Of a DNA stretch of 64,000 nucleotides, positions 27,791 to 37,794 are shown piece by piece. Source of the DNA: Legionella quateirensis (GTDB taxonomy: Bacteria > Pseudomonadota > Gammaproteobacteria > Legionellales > Legionellaceae); assembly GCF_001467955.1 (NCBI RefSeq), contig NZ_LNYR01000021.1:81910-145909 (forward strand), in the 5' to 3' direction. Under the pieces are notes generated by a model. That model did no database searches, was not told the DNA's origin, and saw only the letters and a program-made list of their open reading frames with translations. Position 1 is the first letter of the stretch; every line of letters starts with the position of its first letter. The translations under genes were made by a program, and so were the position numbers.

Positions 27791-28969
27791 TTGACTCTTG
27801 ATTCAAATCAGTTCGCCACATCAAATATACCTGTATATCGCCAATCAGCAAATGAAAAAGTTGTGATCATTATCCCAACATATAATGAAGCCGCTGTAAT
27901 CGAAGAAACAATAAAACAGGTATTTGAATCAGTAGATCTAATTAAAAATCATGATATTCATGTGTTAATTTTTGATAGTGCATCTACTGATAACACGCAG
28001 CAAATAATCAAAACCTTACAAAGCACGTACCCTAACCTTCATTTGAAAATTGAGGCGACAAAATCGGGATTAGGCTCTGCTTATTTGCAAGCAATGAACT
28101 ATGCCCTGACGACGCTTAATGCTGACATACTATTTGAATTTGATGCTGACTTGTCTCATCAACCCAAATACATACTCGGCATGCTGGAAATGATTAAGCA
28201 TTGTGATTGTGTAGTGGGTAGCCGCTATGTTAAAGGAGGGAGCATTCCAAAGAACTGGGCCCTTCATCGAAAACTGTTTTCTATCTTTGGTAATTACATT
28301 GCCCGATCTGTGCTTACACCCAGATATAAAGATTTCACAAGCGGTTTTCGTGCTACCAGGCGTCATATGTTACAAAAAGTATTGCCAAAAAAATTCCTTT
28401 CCAATCAGTACGCTTATAAATTGCAACTCCTCTGGTTGTTGCATAAAAATAAAGCAAAAATTTGCGAATACCCTATTGAATTTATAGACAGGGAAAAAGG
28501 GGTCAGTAAACTACCTAAAAACAGCATCAGTGATTCGCTTAAAGTTGTTTTTACCCTTCGCTTTTATGAGCTAAAACGCTTTCTAAGCATGTGTCTGGTT
28601 GGTTCAATGGGTATGATCATTCAATTTGTTGTATATAATGTATTGCGTGAATATCTGACTCCTTACAACGCATCACAAATTGCCGTATTAACGGCAATAA
28701 TAAACAACTTTATTCTGAATAACCGATTTACGTTCAAAAGCAACTCATTTGCTGGTTGGTCATTTAAAATGAAACGCCTTGCCGGTTTTATCATTTACTC
28801 ATTAATCATGATATATCTGCAAAGTCATTGGCTAAAGCTTGGAGTCGGTTATTTTGGTAGCGGCAAACTGCAAGAGAATATATTATTAGCGGTAGGGATT
28901 GGGCTTGGTTCTTTATTAAATTATTTTACCTATACACGCCATATTTGGGCTGAACGAATTCCCTCATAA
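27791..28969 (+). CDS. Family 2 glycosyltransferase fused to a GtrA-like membrane domain
   Basis: 392 residues. The N-terminal GT-A domain (about 22-245) is of the polyprenol-phosphate mannose/glucose synthase type: PTYNEAAVIEETI, FDSASTDNTQ, the FDADLSHQP metal motif and GSRYVKGG. From about 265 to 390 four hydrophobic helices form a GtrA-like flippase domain. It probably loads a sugar onto undecaprenyl phosphate and helps flip it. The TTG start is uncertain: only a weak GAG lies upstream. The next gene is a lipid-linked-sugar-dependent transferase, so the two may act in sequence on a surface glycan. Confidence 0.85.
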   Translation: MTLDSNQFATSNIPVYRQSANEKVVIIIPTYNEAAVIEETIKQVFESVDLIKNHDIHVLIFDSASTDNTQQIIKTLQSTYPNLHLKIEATKSGLGSAYLQAMNYALTTLNADILFEFDADLSHQPKYILGMLEMIKHCDCVVGSRYVKGGSIPKNWALHRKLFSIFGNYIARSVLTPRYKDFTSGFRATRRHMLQKVLPKKFLSNQYAYKLQLLWLLHKNKAKICEYPIEFIDREKGVSKLPKNSISDSLKVVFTLRFYELKRFLSMCLVGSMGMIIQFVVYNVLREYLTPYNASQIAVLTAIINNFILNNRFTFKSNSFAGWSFKMKRLAGFIIYSLIMIYLQSHWLKLGVGYFGSGKLQENILLAVGIGLGSLLNYFTYTRHIWAERIPS

Positions 28970-29101
28970 CCAAATGATACTTTAGACTTCATACATATTA
29001 ATAAAGCGCAGGGTAAAGACGCTTGTAATGTGACAATAAAACAAAAACGCCAGTCAAGATAGAAGTCTATTAATGCAATAAACGTGCTTTAGGGATGATT
29101 C

Positions 29102-30553
29102 GTGTTAAATTTGCGCAAATATTATTTTATCTATTTTATATTTTTGCTAATTCTTGCCCCTTTTAATCTGCCGTCATTTGATACTTATTATTATTGGGAT
29201 TGGAGTCGTCATTTGGATTTATCCTATTACGACGGTTCACCCATGATTGCGTACTTAATCAAGATATCGACTTCATTATTTGGCAATACTTTATTTTCAT
29301 TGACCTTTGTAGGCATTGCAGTTACTGCGCTCACCAGCTGGATTATATATAATACAGCCCGTCAATTTCTAGAACAAAAAGCCAGTTTTGTCGCTACGTC
29401 ATTATGGATGTTTTCACCTTTGGTGACTTCAGATCTGTTACAACAAACGACCTATGATACGCCACTGTCTTTATTTTGGGCGCTGACGCTCTATTTTGTA
29501 ATTCATTATTTAAAAAATCCCGAAAACCGTACTCTATACTTTATTGGTTTCAGCGTTGGCTTCATGTTATTGTCAAAATATTCTGGAATCGTTTTAGTTG
29601 CATCATTAATTATTTTTCTGATTTTGACAAGGTATCGTGTTCTATTCAAATCCTATCATTTTTATCTTGCCCTCCTGATTTCAGTTATTTGTTTTAGTCC
29701 CGTTATCATTTGGAACTATCAACATGAATGGCAATCATTTATATATCAATTGACAGTCCATCAACTGAAACAAGGTAACAATCCTGTAATAGAGGTCATT
29801 CATTCTTTTTTTAATACCATTCTCCCTACATTAAATTTAATGTTACTACCATCCCTCCTCTGCTGGTTTCGCAAAGCACCGAGTAAATCGATCAATTCTT
29901 TTGAAGAACAAAATGAAATTTGTGTCACTCTATGTCAAATTATCTGCGCAACCTTTCTCTTTTTTTATTTGTTTACAGCAAGTGAAGCCAATCTCAGGGG
30001 AAGCTGGTTCACCCCATATCTGATTACTAGCGCTTTATTGGGAGGGTATTGCTATCAAGAATTTCGTTATCATAAATCAATTCGTACCGTCATCATTGGC
30101 TATGCTCTCACAAGCGTACTTATCATCATGAATAACAGTTATTTGTATCATTTTATACCGTCAAAAAAATTGTACTATTATCACCTGATTCAGCAATTTA
30201 ATGCTCAGCTCAAAGACGTTCCAAAGTTCGTATTTTCTTCAGGATGGTTTGAAGCACGAATGTTATTTTTTATTAAAAATAAACCTATTATTTATACTTT
30301 GGATTGTGGTTCATTACAGAACCAATATTCATTATGGAGTGCCGACATCAATCAAAAAATTGCAAATAGAACAGTGCAGGAAATACTGTTCATTGATTTG
30401 AAGGACAGAAGTGAATGTTTAAAAAAATACTTTGACCGATGCGAGCAATTGCCTACTCAAACAAAAGTCACTCCTAAGGACATTTATTCGGTGTTCGCAT
30501 ACAAATGCAGTAATAAGCCAATTAGTTCGAAAGTCCTGTTAAAAAAAGCATAG
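29102..30553 (+). CDS. Lipid-linked sugar glycosyltransferase, GT83/PMT-like
   Basis: 483 residues with GTG start preceded by AGGGAT. It has an N-terminal helix, a periplasmic loop with the acidic pair in SFDTYYYWDWSRH, and about ten more hydrophobic helices, the layout of ArnT/PMT integral membrane glycosyltransferases that use polyprenyl-phosphate sugars. The acceptor is unknown: lipid A, an oligosaccharide or a protein are all possible. The preceding GT2-GtrA gene would supply the donor. Confidence 0.82.
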   Translation: MLNLRKYYFIYFIFLLILAPFNLPSFDTYYYWDWSRHLDLSYYDGSPMIAYLIKISTSLFGNTLFSLTFVGIAVTALTSWIIYNTARQFLEQKASFVATSLWMFSPLVTSDLLQQTTYDTPLSLFWALTLYFVIHYLKNPENRTLYFIGFSVGFMLLSKYSGIVLVASLIIFLILTRYRVLFKSYHFYLALLISVICFSPVIIWNYQHEWQSFIYQLTVHQLKQGNNPVIEVIHSFFNTILPTLNLMLLPSLLCWFRKAPSKSINSFEEQNEICVTLCQIICATFLFFYLFTASEANLRGSWFTPYLITSALLGGYCYQEFRYHKSIRTVIIGYALTSVLIIMNNSYLYHFIPSKKLYYYHLIQQFNAQLKDVPKFVFSSGWFEARMLFFIKNKPIIYTLDCGSLQNQYSLWSADINQKIANRTVQEILFIDLKDRSECLKKYFDRCEQLPTQTKVTPKDIYSVFAYKCSNKPISSKVLLKKA

Positions 30554-30579
30554 CCCAACCAATTCGACAGCAGTCTTAA

Positions 30580-32220
30580 TTATTCCTGGCTCAAATGAGT
30601 TCTTCTTTCATGCATGGTTTCGACACTATTGATTACTGTTTGATGACAGATTTCTTTCATTACAGGAATATCTTTGAGCGGTATTCCTTCATGTATGGTG
30701 TGAGCAATTAGAAAACTATCCTGCCATACCTTTTCATTCTTTTTAGCCTTGGATTTTACCCATAAAGCTATCCAGAGAAAATGAAATTGCCATTTTTCCC
30801 GATGTAACTCCATTTCTTCGATAAAAACAGCATCCATAGCATCGGCTAACCGACACACTTTAACTCCATCTACAAAACTGCTGTTATGATTTACTATTTT
30901 ATCAATCAGCGGATTTTCTATATACCAGGACTCAGTAAATTGTTTGGTTTTAAGCCAGGATTTAGACCGTTGTAATGATTCCTGTATTATCTCCTGAGTG
31001 AATGGAGTGATTTGTACACTAAGCTGTTCAAATAGATACTCTAAATCCAGTTTTGTTGGCCTTAAACGAATGCCTAACAACTCCTGAATTTCCAGAAAAT
31101 GCAGATAAGGAATATCCCCATTTTCAACAGTTATTGCTAGAAAGTGCTCTACCATCTGTTGAAAATAAAAACTGTCTACTTCTCGAAGTGTTACACTTTC
31201 AGCAAAAGCCTGCCTATAATATTCAGTGACTTCTTTGGATGGAATGAACGGAGTAATCCAGGCATCTTTTAATCCCATCTCGAATTTTAATAATAAACCA
31301 CAAAGCCGATTTTTTCTGTTTTTGCGGATATGAATAAACATTCCCTGGGAGCCGGTTCCATCTACTTCTGTTGCTTTGATCGACATCAAGACCGGTTCAT
31401 GTTCTGCTTCAAATACGACGCCTTTTTTACGTTGAATTTTAATCCAACGATCAAAAACAGCGTGGTAATTCTCTGGATACCAATATTTTATAACCTGTAA
31501 ACGCGATAAAGAGACAGAGGTTAAAATCACTTTATCCATCAACTGATCCAAAGTCGCAACAGCAATCTCACGGACTTCTGCTTTCGGATGCAGTAAGGTC
31601 AGTAAAGCAATATCATGTCCTTCATCAATACTGTATAAATCGATGATTAAATCAGCAAAAAAATCTGCTGGCATCGCATAACTTTGCGCGAAAAAATTTT
31701 CAGCGATATCAAAAATTGAAAGGTCTGATAATTCATTTATTAAATCCCGAATGGAGTCCAAATGGGATACTTGATCAACCTCTTCTACATTGTCATCTTC
31801 CTGACTCGCCAAATCAAAATATGCGTCTTTCAATTTCTGGGTCAGTTCAACATGCACCTCATAGAACGCATTTAAAACCGGCAACCAAAAACTTAAACTG
31901 TGTTTTTTAGCTTGAATCACATCAGCCAGATGATTCATCAGTAGATTTAATGATTTAGAAGTAGATTTATTCGTTGCATCTATAGCTGCCTGTAACTGAG
32001 CTACACAGATATCCAATGCAAATACGCAGGCAGAATAAATAGGAGGACCATCATGAATCAGTTCCTCATCCAGATTATTTAATATATTGATCAGTTCCAA
32101 CGCATATTCAGGATGTTGGAAAAACAGCGCATATAACTGCGGATCAGGATCGTCATTACGTTCAATTAAAACGGCCATTTCCGCAATTAAACGGTGCAAA
32201 AGTTCAGGATGATTCGTCAT
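30580..32220 (-). CDS. Conserved hypothetical protein, 546 residues
   Basis: No recognised domain. It is acidic, with leucine-rich helical N-terminal half (HPEYALELINILNNLDEELIHDG) and a HEAT-like feel at LLHPKAEVREIAVATLDQLM; no signal peptide or membrane helix. Its ATG overlaps the yciA stop as ATGA, so it is the third gene of a tex-yciA-unknown operon. The overlap suggests co-translation, not a shared chemistry. Confidence 0.8.
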   Translation of the reverse strand: MTNHPELLHRLIAEMAVLIERNDDPDPQLYALFFQHPEYALELINILNNLDEELIHDGPPIYSACVFALDICVAQLQAAIDATNKSTSKSLNLLMNHLADVIQAKKHSLSFWLPVLNAFYEVHVELTQKLKDAYFDLASQEDDNVEEVDQVSHLDSIRDLINELSDLSIFDIAENFFAQSYAMPADFFADLIIDLYSIDEGHDIALLTLLHPKAEVREIAVATLDQLMDKVILTSVSLSRLQVIKYWYPENYHAVFDRWIKIQRKKGVVFEAEHEPVLMSIKATEVDGTGSQGMFIHIRKNRKNRLCGLLLKFEMGLKDAWITPFIPSKEVTEYYRQAFAESVTLREVDSFYFQQMVEHFLAITVENGDIPYLHFLEIQELLGIRLRPTKLDLEYLFEQLSVQITPFTQEIIQESLQRSKSWLKTKQFTESWYIENPLIDKIVNHNSSFVDGVKVCRLADAMDAVFIEEMELHREKWQFHFLWIALWVKSKAKKNEKVWQDSFLIAHTIHEGIPLKDIPVMKEICHQTVINSVETMHERRTHLSQE

Positions 32221-32600
32221 ACGTGGTTTGGTACCCGTCGTGGCTGTCCCTGTTCATCAATAGCAACAAAAACAAAAGTACCTTCAGTTACTTGATATCT
32301 CTCACTCTGGGTTGCTGGCAGTGCCCATACTTCAACACCTATAGTCATTGAAGTAGTTCCCTGTTTTATCAGATCAACATGACAACTGACAACATCACCC
32401 ACATGAACCGGTTTCAAAAAGGACATGGAATTAATGGCCACTGTTGCAACTCGTCCCTGAGCAATTTTTTTAGCCAGTACCCCAGCAGCCAAGTCCATTT
32501 GAGACACTATCCATCCGCCAAATATATCACCATTAGCGTTTGTACTCATTGGCATAGCCAGTGTCTGAATGGTCAATTCACCTTTTGGTAACCGTGTCAT
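32217..32600 (-). CDS. yciA: Acyl-CoA thioesterase, YciA-like
   Basis: 127 residues forming one hotdog domain, with the family stretch TLAMPMSTNANGDIFGGWI near the N-terminus (Asn/Asp catalytic region) and a strand-rich C-terminus. It hydrolyses acyl-CoA to free acid and CoA. Its ATG shares one base with the tex stop (TAATG), and its stop overlaps the next ATG, giving tight coupling in both directions. Confidence 0.9.
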   Translation of the reverse strand: MTRLPKGELTIQTLAMPMSTNANGDIFGGWIVSQMDLAAGVLAKKIAQGRVATVAINSMSFLKPVHVGDVVSCHVDLIKQGTTSMTIGVEVWALPATQSERYQVTEGTFVFVAIDEQGQPRRVPNHV

Positions 32601-34951
32601 TATTCTCCACCACGCTTTAATTTCGCTAAAGCATCTGCCATTGCAGTATTAAATACTGTTTTCTTCACTGGCTCTGATTTTTTAGCAGGTTCCGGTTTTT
32701 TCTTATGTTCCACTTTTTTAATTTCTGGTTGCTTTTTGGGTATCGCTGATTTGACTGTCTTTTTGGTAGCAGCCTGGGTACTGTCATCCCCTAATTTCAT
32801 GCTTAAACCTATACGTCTGCGTTCTTTATCCACCTCAACAACTTTAACAGTCACGATATCGCCAGCTTTTACTACAGCCCTTGGATCAGTGATAAACCGA
32901 TTGGTCATTGCAGATATGTGAACCAATCCATCCTGATGCACTCCAATATCCACAAAGGCACCAAAATTGGTCACATTACTTACCACACCCTCAAGAATCA
33001 TTCCTTCATGCAGATGATTAATGTCTTCAACACCTTCTTTAAACTGTGCTGTTTTAAATTCCGGTCGCGGATCACGCCCTGGTTTTTCCAACTCACGCAA
33101 AACATCTCTTATCGTAGGTAAACCATAAGTATCATCAACGTATTTATCTGCATTAACACTTTGCAGAACTTCTCTGTTCCCGATGATTTGAGGAATATCG
33201 AGTTTCTGATCAGCAATGATTCGCTCAACCAGAGGATATGCCTCTGGATGCACACAGGATGCATCAAGTGGATTTTCACCATTCATAATACGCAGGAAAC
33301 CTGCCGCCTGTTGAAATGCTTTTTCGCCCATACGGTTAATATTTTTTAATTGCTCCCGATTCACAAAGGCTCCATGTTCATCGCGATACTGCACAATATT
33401 TTTGGCTAATGTTTCATTAAGTCCTGAAACATGGGCAAGTAAAGCGGCTGAAGCGGTATTGACATCGACACCAACAGCATTCACACAGTCCTCAACTACT
33501 CCGTCTAGACAGCGAGCAAGCCTTGCTTGGTTTACATCATGCTGATATTGTCCAACACCTATAGATTTGGCTTCAATTTTAACTAATTCCGCCAAAGGAT
33601 CCTGCACACGTCGTGCTATTGAAACGGCGCCTCTCAAAGTAACATCCAAATCAGGAAATTCACGGGCGGCTATCTCGGAAGCAGAATATACGGAAGCACC
33701 TGCTTCGCTGACGATGATTTTGGTTAATTGCAAATCGGGGTACATTTTAATCAAATCAGCGACCAGACGTTCCGTTTCCCTTGATCCGGTACCATTGCCA
33801 ATACTGATTAAATTGACACGATGTTTCACTGCTAACTTCGCTAAATCAGCAATAGATTGATGCCATTCATTCTGTGGAGCAAACGGAAATATTACAGAAT
33901 AATCGAGTAACTTGCCTGTGGTATCGACAACAACAACTTTTACTCCAGTTCTGATTCCAGGATCCAGACCTATAGTTATTTGTGGACCCGCAGGAGCAGC
34001 AAGTAATAAATCACGTAAATTCCTCGAGAATACCTTAATGGCTTCTTCATCAGCCATTTCACGTAAACGAGTCAATAACTCCAATTCCAGTTTGGTAAAT
34101 AATTTAATTTTCCAGGTCATACGTACGGTTTCAAATAACCAGCTATCGGCTTTTCTTTTTTGATCTGCAATATTGAAATGTGCCGCGACTCGGTTTTCCC
34201 CATAATTCATATCCTGCTCAGGCAGGGTGAGGTTAACCTGTAAAACACTTTCACGTCTTCCTCGGAATAAGGCAAGTGCACGATGAGAAGGGATTTTTTT
34301 AATAGCTTCTGAATAATCAAAATAATCAGAAAATTTATTTACGGTTTCTTTTTTCTTGGAGCTACCCACAGATTTAACAATTGCATGTTGCCACAAATAT
34401 TCACGCAGTTCATTAATCAAATCTGCATCTTCAGCAAAATGCTCCATTAAAATATGCCGAGCTCCTTCAAGTGCTGCTTTTGCATCTTCAACACCCAGTT
34501 CAGCATTAATATATTGAACGGCCTGTTCTTCAGGATCAAGAGATGGATCCTTCCATAATGCAAGAGCCAGGGGCTCTAATCCAGCCTCGACAGCAATTTG
34601 TGCCTTGGTACGTCTTTTAGGTCTGTAGGGCAAATACAAATCTTCCAGACGCGTTTTAGTATCCGCGGCCAGAATACTCTGCTCCAATTCAGAAGTTAAT
34701 TTTTCCTGCTCCCGAATGGATTGAAGAACTACTGCACGTCGTTCATCCAATTCACGCAAATAGAGTAACCGTTCATCCAGAAAACGTAATTGCACATCGT
34801 CAAGTCCTTCAGTCGCTTCTTTTCTATAGCGAGCTATGAAAGGTACTGTTGCTCCCTCATCCAGCAAACGAATAGCAGTCTCAACCTGCGACACTTTTAC
34901 CTTAAGTTCTTGCGCTATAATCGCAGCTGACGCTAACATCTCTTGAGCCAT
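32600..34951 (-). CDS. tex: RNA-binding transcription accessory protein Tex
   Basis: 783 residues, near the usual 770-780. The Tex N-terminus (VRLLDEG-type, TVPFIARYRKEATEGLDD) is followed by a YqgF-like RNase H fold (IGLDPGIRTGVKVVVVD), helix-hairpin-helix motifs (NTASAALLAHVSGLNETLA) and a C-terminal S1 domain (GMILEGVVSNVTNFGAFVDI), then a lysine-rich tail. Tex binds nucleic acid and affects expression of toxin genes in Bordetella. It heads a three-gene operon. Confidence 0.96.
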   Translation of the reverse strand: MAQEMLASAAIIAQELKVKVSQVETAIRLLDEGATVPFIARYRKEATEGLDDVQLRFLDERLLYLRELDERRAVVLQSIREQEKLTSELEQSILAADTKTRLEDLYLPYRPKRRTKAQIAVEAGLEPLALALWKDPSLDPEEQAVQYINAELGVEDAKAALEGARHILMEHFAEDADLINELREYLWQHAIVKSVGSSKKKETVNKFSDYFDYSEAIKKIPSHRALALFRGRRESVLQVNLTLPEQDMNYGENRVAAHFNIADQKRKADSWLFETVRMTWKIKLFTKLELELLTRLREMADEEAIKVFSRNLRDLLLAAPAGPQITIGLDPGIRTGVKVVVVDTTGKLLDYSVIFPFAPQNEWHQSIADLAKLAVKHRVNLISIGNGTGSRETERLVADLIKMYPDLQLTKIIVSEAGASVYSASEIAAREFPDLDVTLRGAVSIARRVQDPLAELVKIEAKSIGVGQYQHDVNQARLARCLDGVVEDCVNAVGVDVNTASAALLAHVSGLNETLAKNIVQYRDEHGAFVNREQLKNINRMGEKAFQQAAGFLRIMNGENPLDASCVHPEAYPLVERIIADQKLDIPQIIGNREVLQSVNADKYVDDTYGLPTIRDVLRELEKPGRDPRPEFKTAQFKEGVEDINHLHEGMILEGVVSNVTNFGAFVDIGVHQDGLVHISAMTNRFITDPRAVVKAGDIVTVKVVEVDKERRRIGLSMKLGDDSTQAATKKTVKSAIPKKQPEIKKVEHKKKPEPAKKSEPVKKTVFNTAMADALAKLKRGGE

Positions 34952-35073
34952 TCACATCCCCGTAAAACATGATAAAAAATCGACACATTATATACTCAAC
35001 AGGTCCTGTTGCGATATATAAAGTATCCAATATTAATTTCAAAACCCACTCTCACCTTCTATCCAGAAAAAAC

Positions 35074-35739
35074 CTATACTTTTTTAATAGACCACACCGT
35101 ATCATTTACTATTTTTAAACCTCTTGCAAACAAGGGATCAGATGAATCCCGTGTACTGGAAATACTGCTCAGGCATCGAACCGCATCGCAATCTTTATAA
35201 AGTGTTCGTACCTCTTCATCACTAACGCTGTATGGAGGCCCTTGCATCTCTTCTTGATTATATCCCATTGTTTTCAGCAAAATCTCCCCCCCTGGTTTTA
35301 ACCAGTTTAAACAGACATTAACATATGCAGAGCGTAATTTGGCGGGCAATGCAATTAAAGCAGCCCGGTCATAAATAGCATCTACAGGGGTAATGAACGC
35401 AGGGGGCAGTTTGAATATATCAGCAACCCATATACTGAACTGATCATTAAAATAATGAATAAACTGGCCATTGACCTTTTGATGAAACGATAAACCATGT
35501 TCATTAGCGAATTGGTGTACTGCCTGTTCACTGAGCTCTATTCCTATAACCTGAAAACCTTGCTGAGACAACCAAAGCATGTCCAGACTTTTTCCACATA
35601 AAGGAACAAGAACTGTGGCATGTGCAGCAAGATTTAATTCTGGCCAATACCTGATGAGATCAGGGTTCACTACGTCTTTATGGAACGTAGTGAGTCCCTG
35701 CTCCCATAGTTCAGTCCAAAATTGATGTCCTTTATTCAC
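35074..35739 (-). CDS. tpm: Thiopurine S-methyltransferase
   Basis: 221 residues, similar to Pseudomonas TPMT (about 218). Marks are WTELWEQGLTTFHKDVVNP, the SAM-binding VLVPLCGKSLDMLWL and the ILLKTMGYNQEEMQGPPYS region. It methylates thiopurines and, in some bacteria, selenium or tellurium oxyanions. Its start overlaps the glmS stop by four bases (ATGA), which couples the two. Confidence 0.92.
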   Translation of the reverse strand: MNKGHQFWTELWEQGLTTFHKDVVNPDLIRYWPELNLAAHATVLVPLCGKSLDMLWLSQQGFQVIGIELSEQAVHQFANEHGLSFHQKVNGQFIHYFNDQFSIWVADIFKLPPAFITPVDAIYDRAALIALPAKLRSAYVNVCLNWLKPGGEILLKTMGYNQEEMQGPPYSVSDEEVRTLYKDCDAVRCLSSISSTRDSSDPLFARGLKIVNDTVWSIKKV

Positions 35740-37550
35740 TCAACAGTCACCGATTTAGCAAGATTACGTGGTTGATCCACATCCGTACCTTTGGCTACTG
35801 CAACGTGATAGGCCAACAATTGTAACGGTAGAGTATATGCTATAGGAGCAACCCAGGTACCGCAGGATGGAACTTTAATCAATCGTGCACCATTTGCTTT
35901 CCAGTCTTGAGAATCATCTACAAATACAAACAACTGTCCGCCTCGAGCACTAACCTCATGCAGATTGGATTTTAATTTATCCAAAAGTTCATCATTTGGT
36001 GCAACCGCGACTACAGGCATATCTTTATCGACCAAGGCAAGAGGACCGTGCTTTAATTCACCGGCAGGATAGGCTTCTGCATGAATGTATGAAATTTCCT
36101 TAAGCTTTAAGGCACCTTCCAGAGCGACAGGGTACTGAACCCCACGACCTAAAAATAAAGCATGAGCTTTATTCACAAATAAAGAGGATAACGTTTCGAT
36201 TTCTTCATTCATCTGTAAAATACGTTCACAGCACGCAGGTAATTCCTGTAATTGACTTAATACTTCCTGTGCCCTGTCATCATGACACAACGCGGCAGCC
36301 AACATCAAAAATGCAGCCAGCTGGGTAGTAAACGCCTTGGTAGAGGCGACACCTATTTCAATTCCAGCACGAGTTAAAAAAACGCAATCAGCTTCTCGCA
36401 CCAAAGTACTGGTAGCAACATTACAGATAGCCAGACTGGCTAAATAGTTCATTTTCTTTGCTTTATACAAGGCCGCCAAAGTATCTGCTGTTTCACCCGA
36501 TTGTGACACGGTGATAAACAAGGTGTTTTCTGAAACAACCACATCTCGATATCGATATTCACTGGCAATCTCTACTTGAGTAGGAAGCCCAGCCAGGGAT
36601 TCTAACCAATATTTGGCAATCAGACCGGCATGGTAGCTGGTACCGCAGGCGACAATATGAATTTGTTTTACTTGAGGAAATACGTGGGAGGCGCGTTCTC
36701 CAAAACTTGCTTTAAGTACTTCAGGGCTGTTAATACGGCCTTCTATAGTATCCGTAAGCACTTTAGTCTGCTCAAATATCTCTTTAAGCATGAAATGTCG
36801 ATAAGGCCCTTTACTGACAATTTCTGAATCACTGGTTAGTGGATGGGCTGTGCGCTCAACCAATTCTCTTCCAGCATTATAAATTTGTACCTGATGGGCA
36901 GTAATGCACGCACTGTCCCCTTCTTCCAGATAAATTACCGATTGCGCAAAAGATCGGAGGGCCAAAGCATCGGAGGCGATAAAGTTCTCACCAATTCCAA
37001 GACCAACAACCAAAGGACTGCCTTTACGTATGGCAACCAGTTCAAGCGGTCTTTGCTGGTGAATTACTCCCAGAGCAAAAGCCCCATGCATCTCTGCAGC
37101 AGCAGTTTGTACTGCCAATAATAAGTTTTCATGCTGAATATAATAGAAATGAATTAAATGAGCAGCAACTTCAGTATCTGTTTCAGAAGTGAATTGATAT
37201 CCACTCGTAATAAGCCGTTGTCTTAAATGATCGTGATTTTCAATAATCCCATTGTGAACTAATGCAATTTGCCCATGTGACAGATGAGGATGTGCATTTT
37301 GCTCTGAAGGTTTTCCATGAGTTGCCCAACGAGTATGGGCGATTCCAGTATTACCGGCAATTGCAGTTTCTTGCATCGCATCGGCCAAATTCTGTACTTT
37401 ACCTTGAATTCTAACTCGTTTTAATCGTGAATTATTATCTATTACTGCAATTCCTGCAGAGTCATATCCTCTATATTCCAAACGACGTAATCCTTCCAGC
37501 AAGACTTTGCTGATATCCCTTTCTGAAACAACTCCCATAATCCCACACAT
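35736..37550 (-). CDS. glmS: Glutamine-fructose-6-phosphate aminotransferase
   Basis: 604 residues, typical. Class II glutaminase domain with catalytic Cys after the initiator (MCGIMGV), then two SIS domains (ACGTSYHAGLIAKYWLE; SQSGETADTLAAL; LGRGVQYPVALEGALKLKE) and the conserved C-terminus RNLAKSVTVE. It makes glucosamine-6-phosphate for peptidoglycan and LPS. A GGAG precedes the start. No glmS ribozyme was seen upstream. tpm follows as the next gene in the same transcription unit. Confidence 0.97.
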   Translation of the reverse strand: MCGIMGVVSERDISKVLLEGLRRLEYRGYDSAGIAVIDNNSRLKRVRIQGKVQNLADAMQETAIAGNTGIAHTRWATHGKPSEQNAHPHLSHGQIALVHNGIIENHDHLRQRLITSGYQFTSETDTEVAAHLIHFYYIQHENLLLAVQTAAAEMHGAFALGVIHQQRPLELVAIRKGSPLVVGLGIGENFIASDALALRSFAQSVIYLEEGDSACITAHQVQIYNAGRELVERTAHPLTSDSEIVSKGPYRHFMLKEIFEQTKVLTDTIEGRINSPEVLKASFGERASHVFPQVKQIHIVACGTSYHAGLIAKYWLESLAGLPTQVEIASEYRYRDVVVSENTLFITVSQSGETADTLAALYKAKKMNYLASLAICNVATSTLVREADCVFLTRAGIEIGVASTKAFTTQLAAFLMLAAALCHDDRAQEVLSQLQELPACCERILQMNEEIETLSSLFVNKAHALFLGRGVQYPVALEGALKLKEISYIHAEAYPAGELKHGPLALVDKDMPVVAVAPNDELLDKLKSNLHEVSARGGQLFVFVDDSQDWKANGARLIKVPSCGTWVAPIAYTLPLQLLAYHVAVAKGTDVDQPRNLAKSVTVE

Positions 37551-37749
37551 AACCCGCTCCTCATTCCAGAAACCGCTTTATAGATGTTTTATCTATTTAT
37601 TTATAGTACCTAAATTCGGTTTATGATTAATTTTCAATGACAATTCATAACTCAATTTAGATTGCGAAAGAAAATATCCCTCATCAAAGAGGGAGTATTT
37701 CAATTAAAAAGAGGAATTATGCCATAAACATGAGTAAATCACTAAGGCA

Positions 37750-37786
37750 ATTGCCTGAACAATACTACAAATTTTGTTCAGGCAAT
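37750..37786 (-). terminator. Hairpin downstream of plaC
   Basis: Thirteen-base perfect repeat ATTGCCTGAACAA / TTGTTCAGGCAAT, nine bases past the plaC stop on the minus strand. No long T-run, but the stem is strong. Confidence 0.65.
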
Positions 37787-37794
37787 CAATTGCT

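Noticed and set aside
37551-37794. glmS ribozyme
   Set aside because: No ribozyme core seen upstream of or around glmS; such ribozymes are found mainly in Firmicutes.
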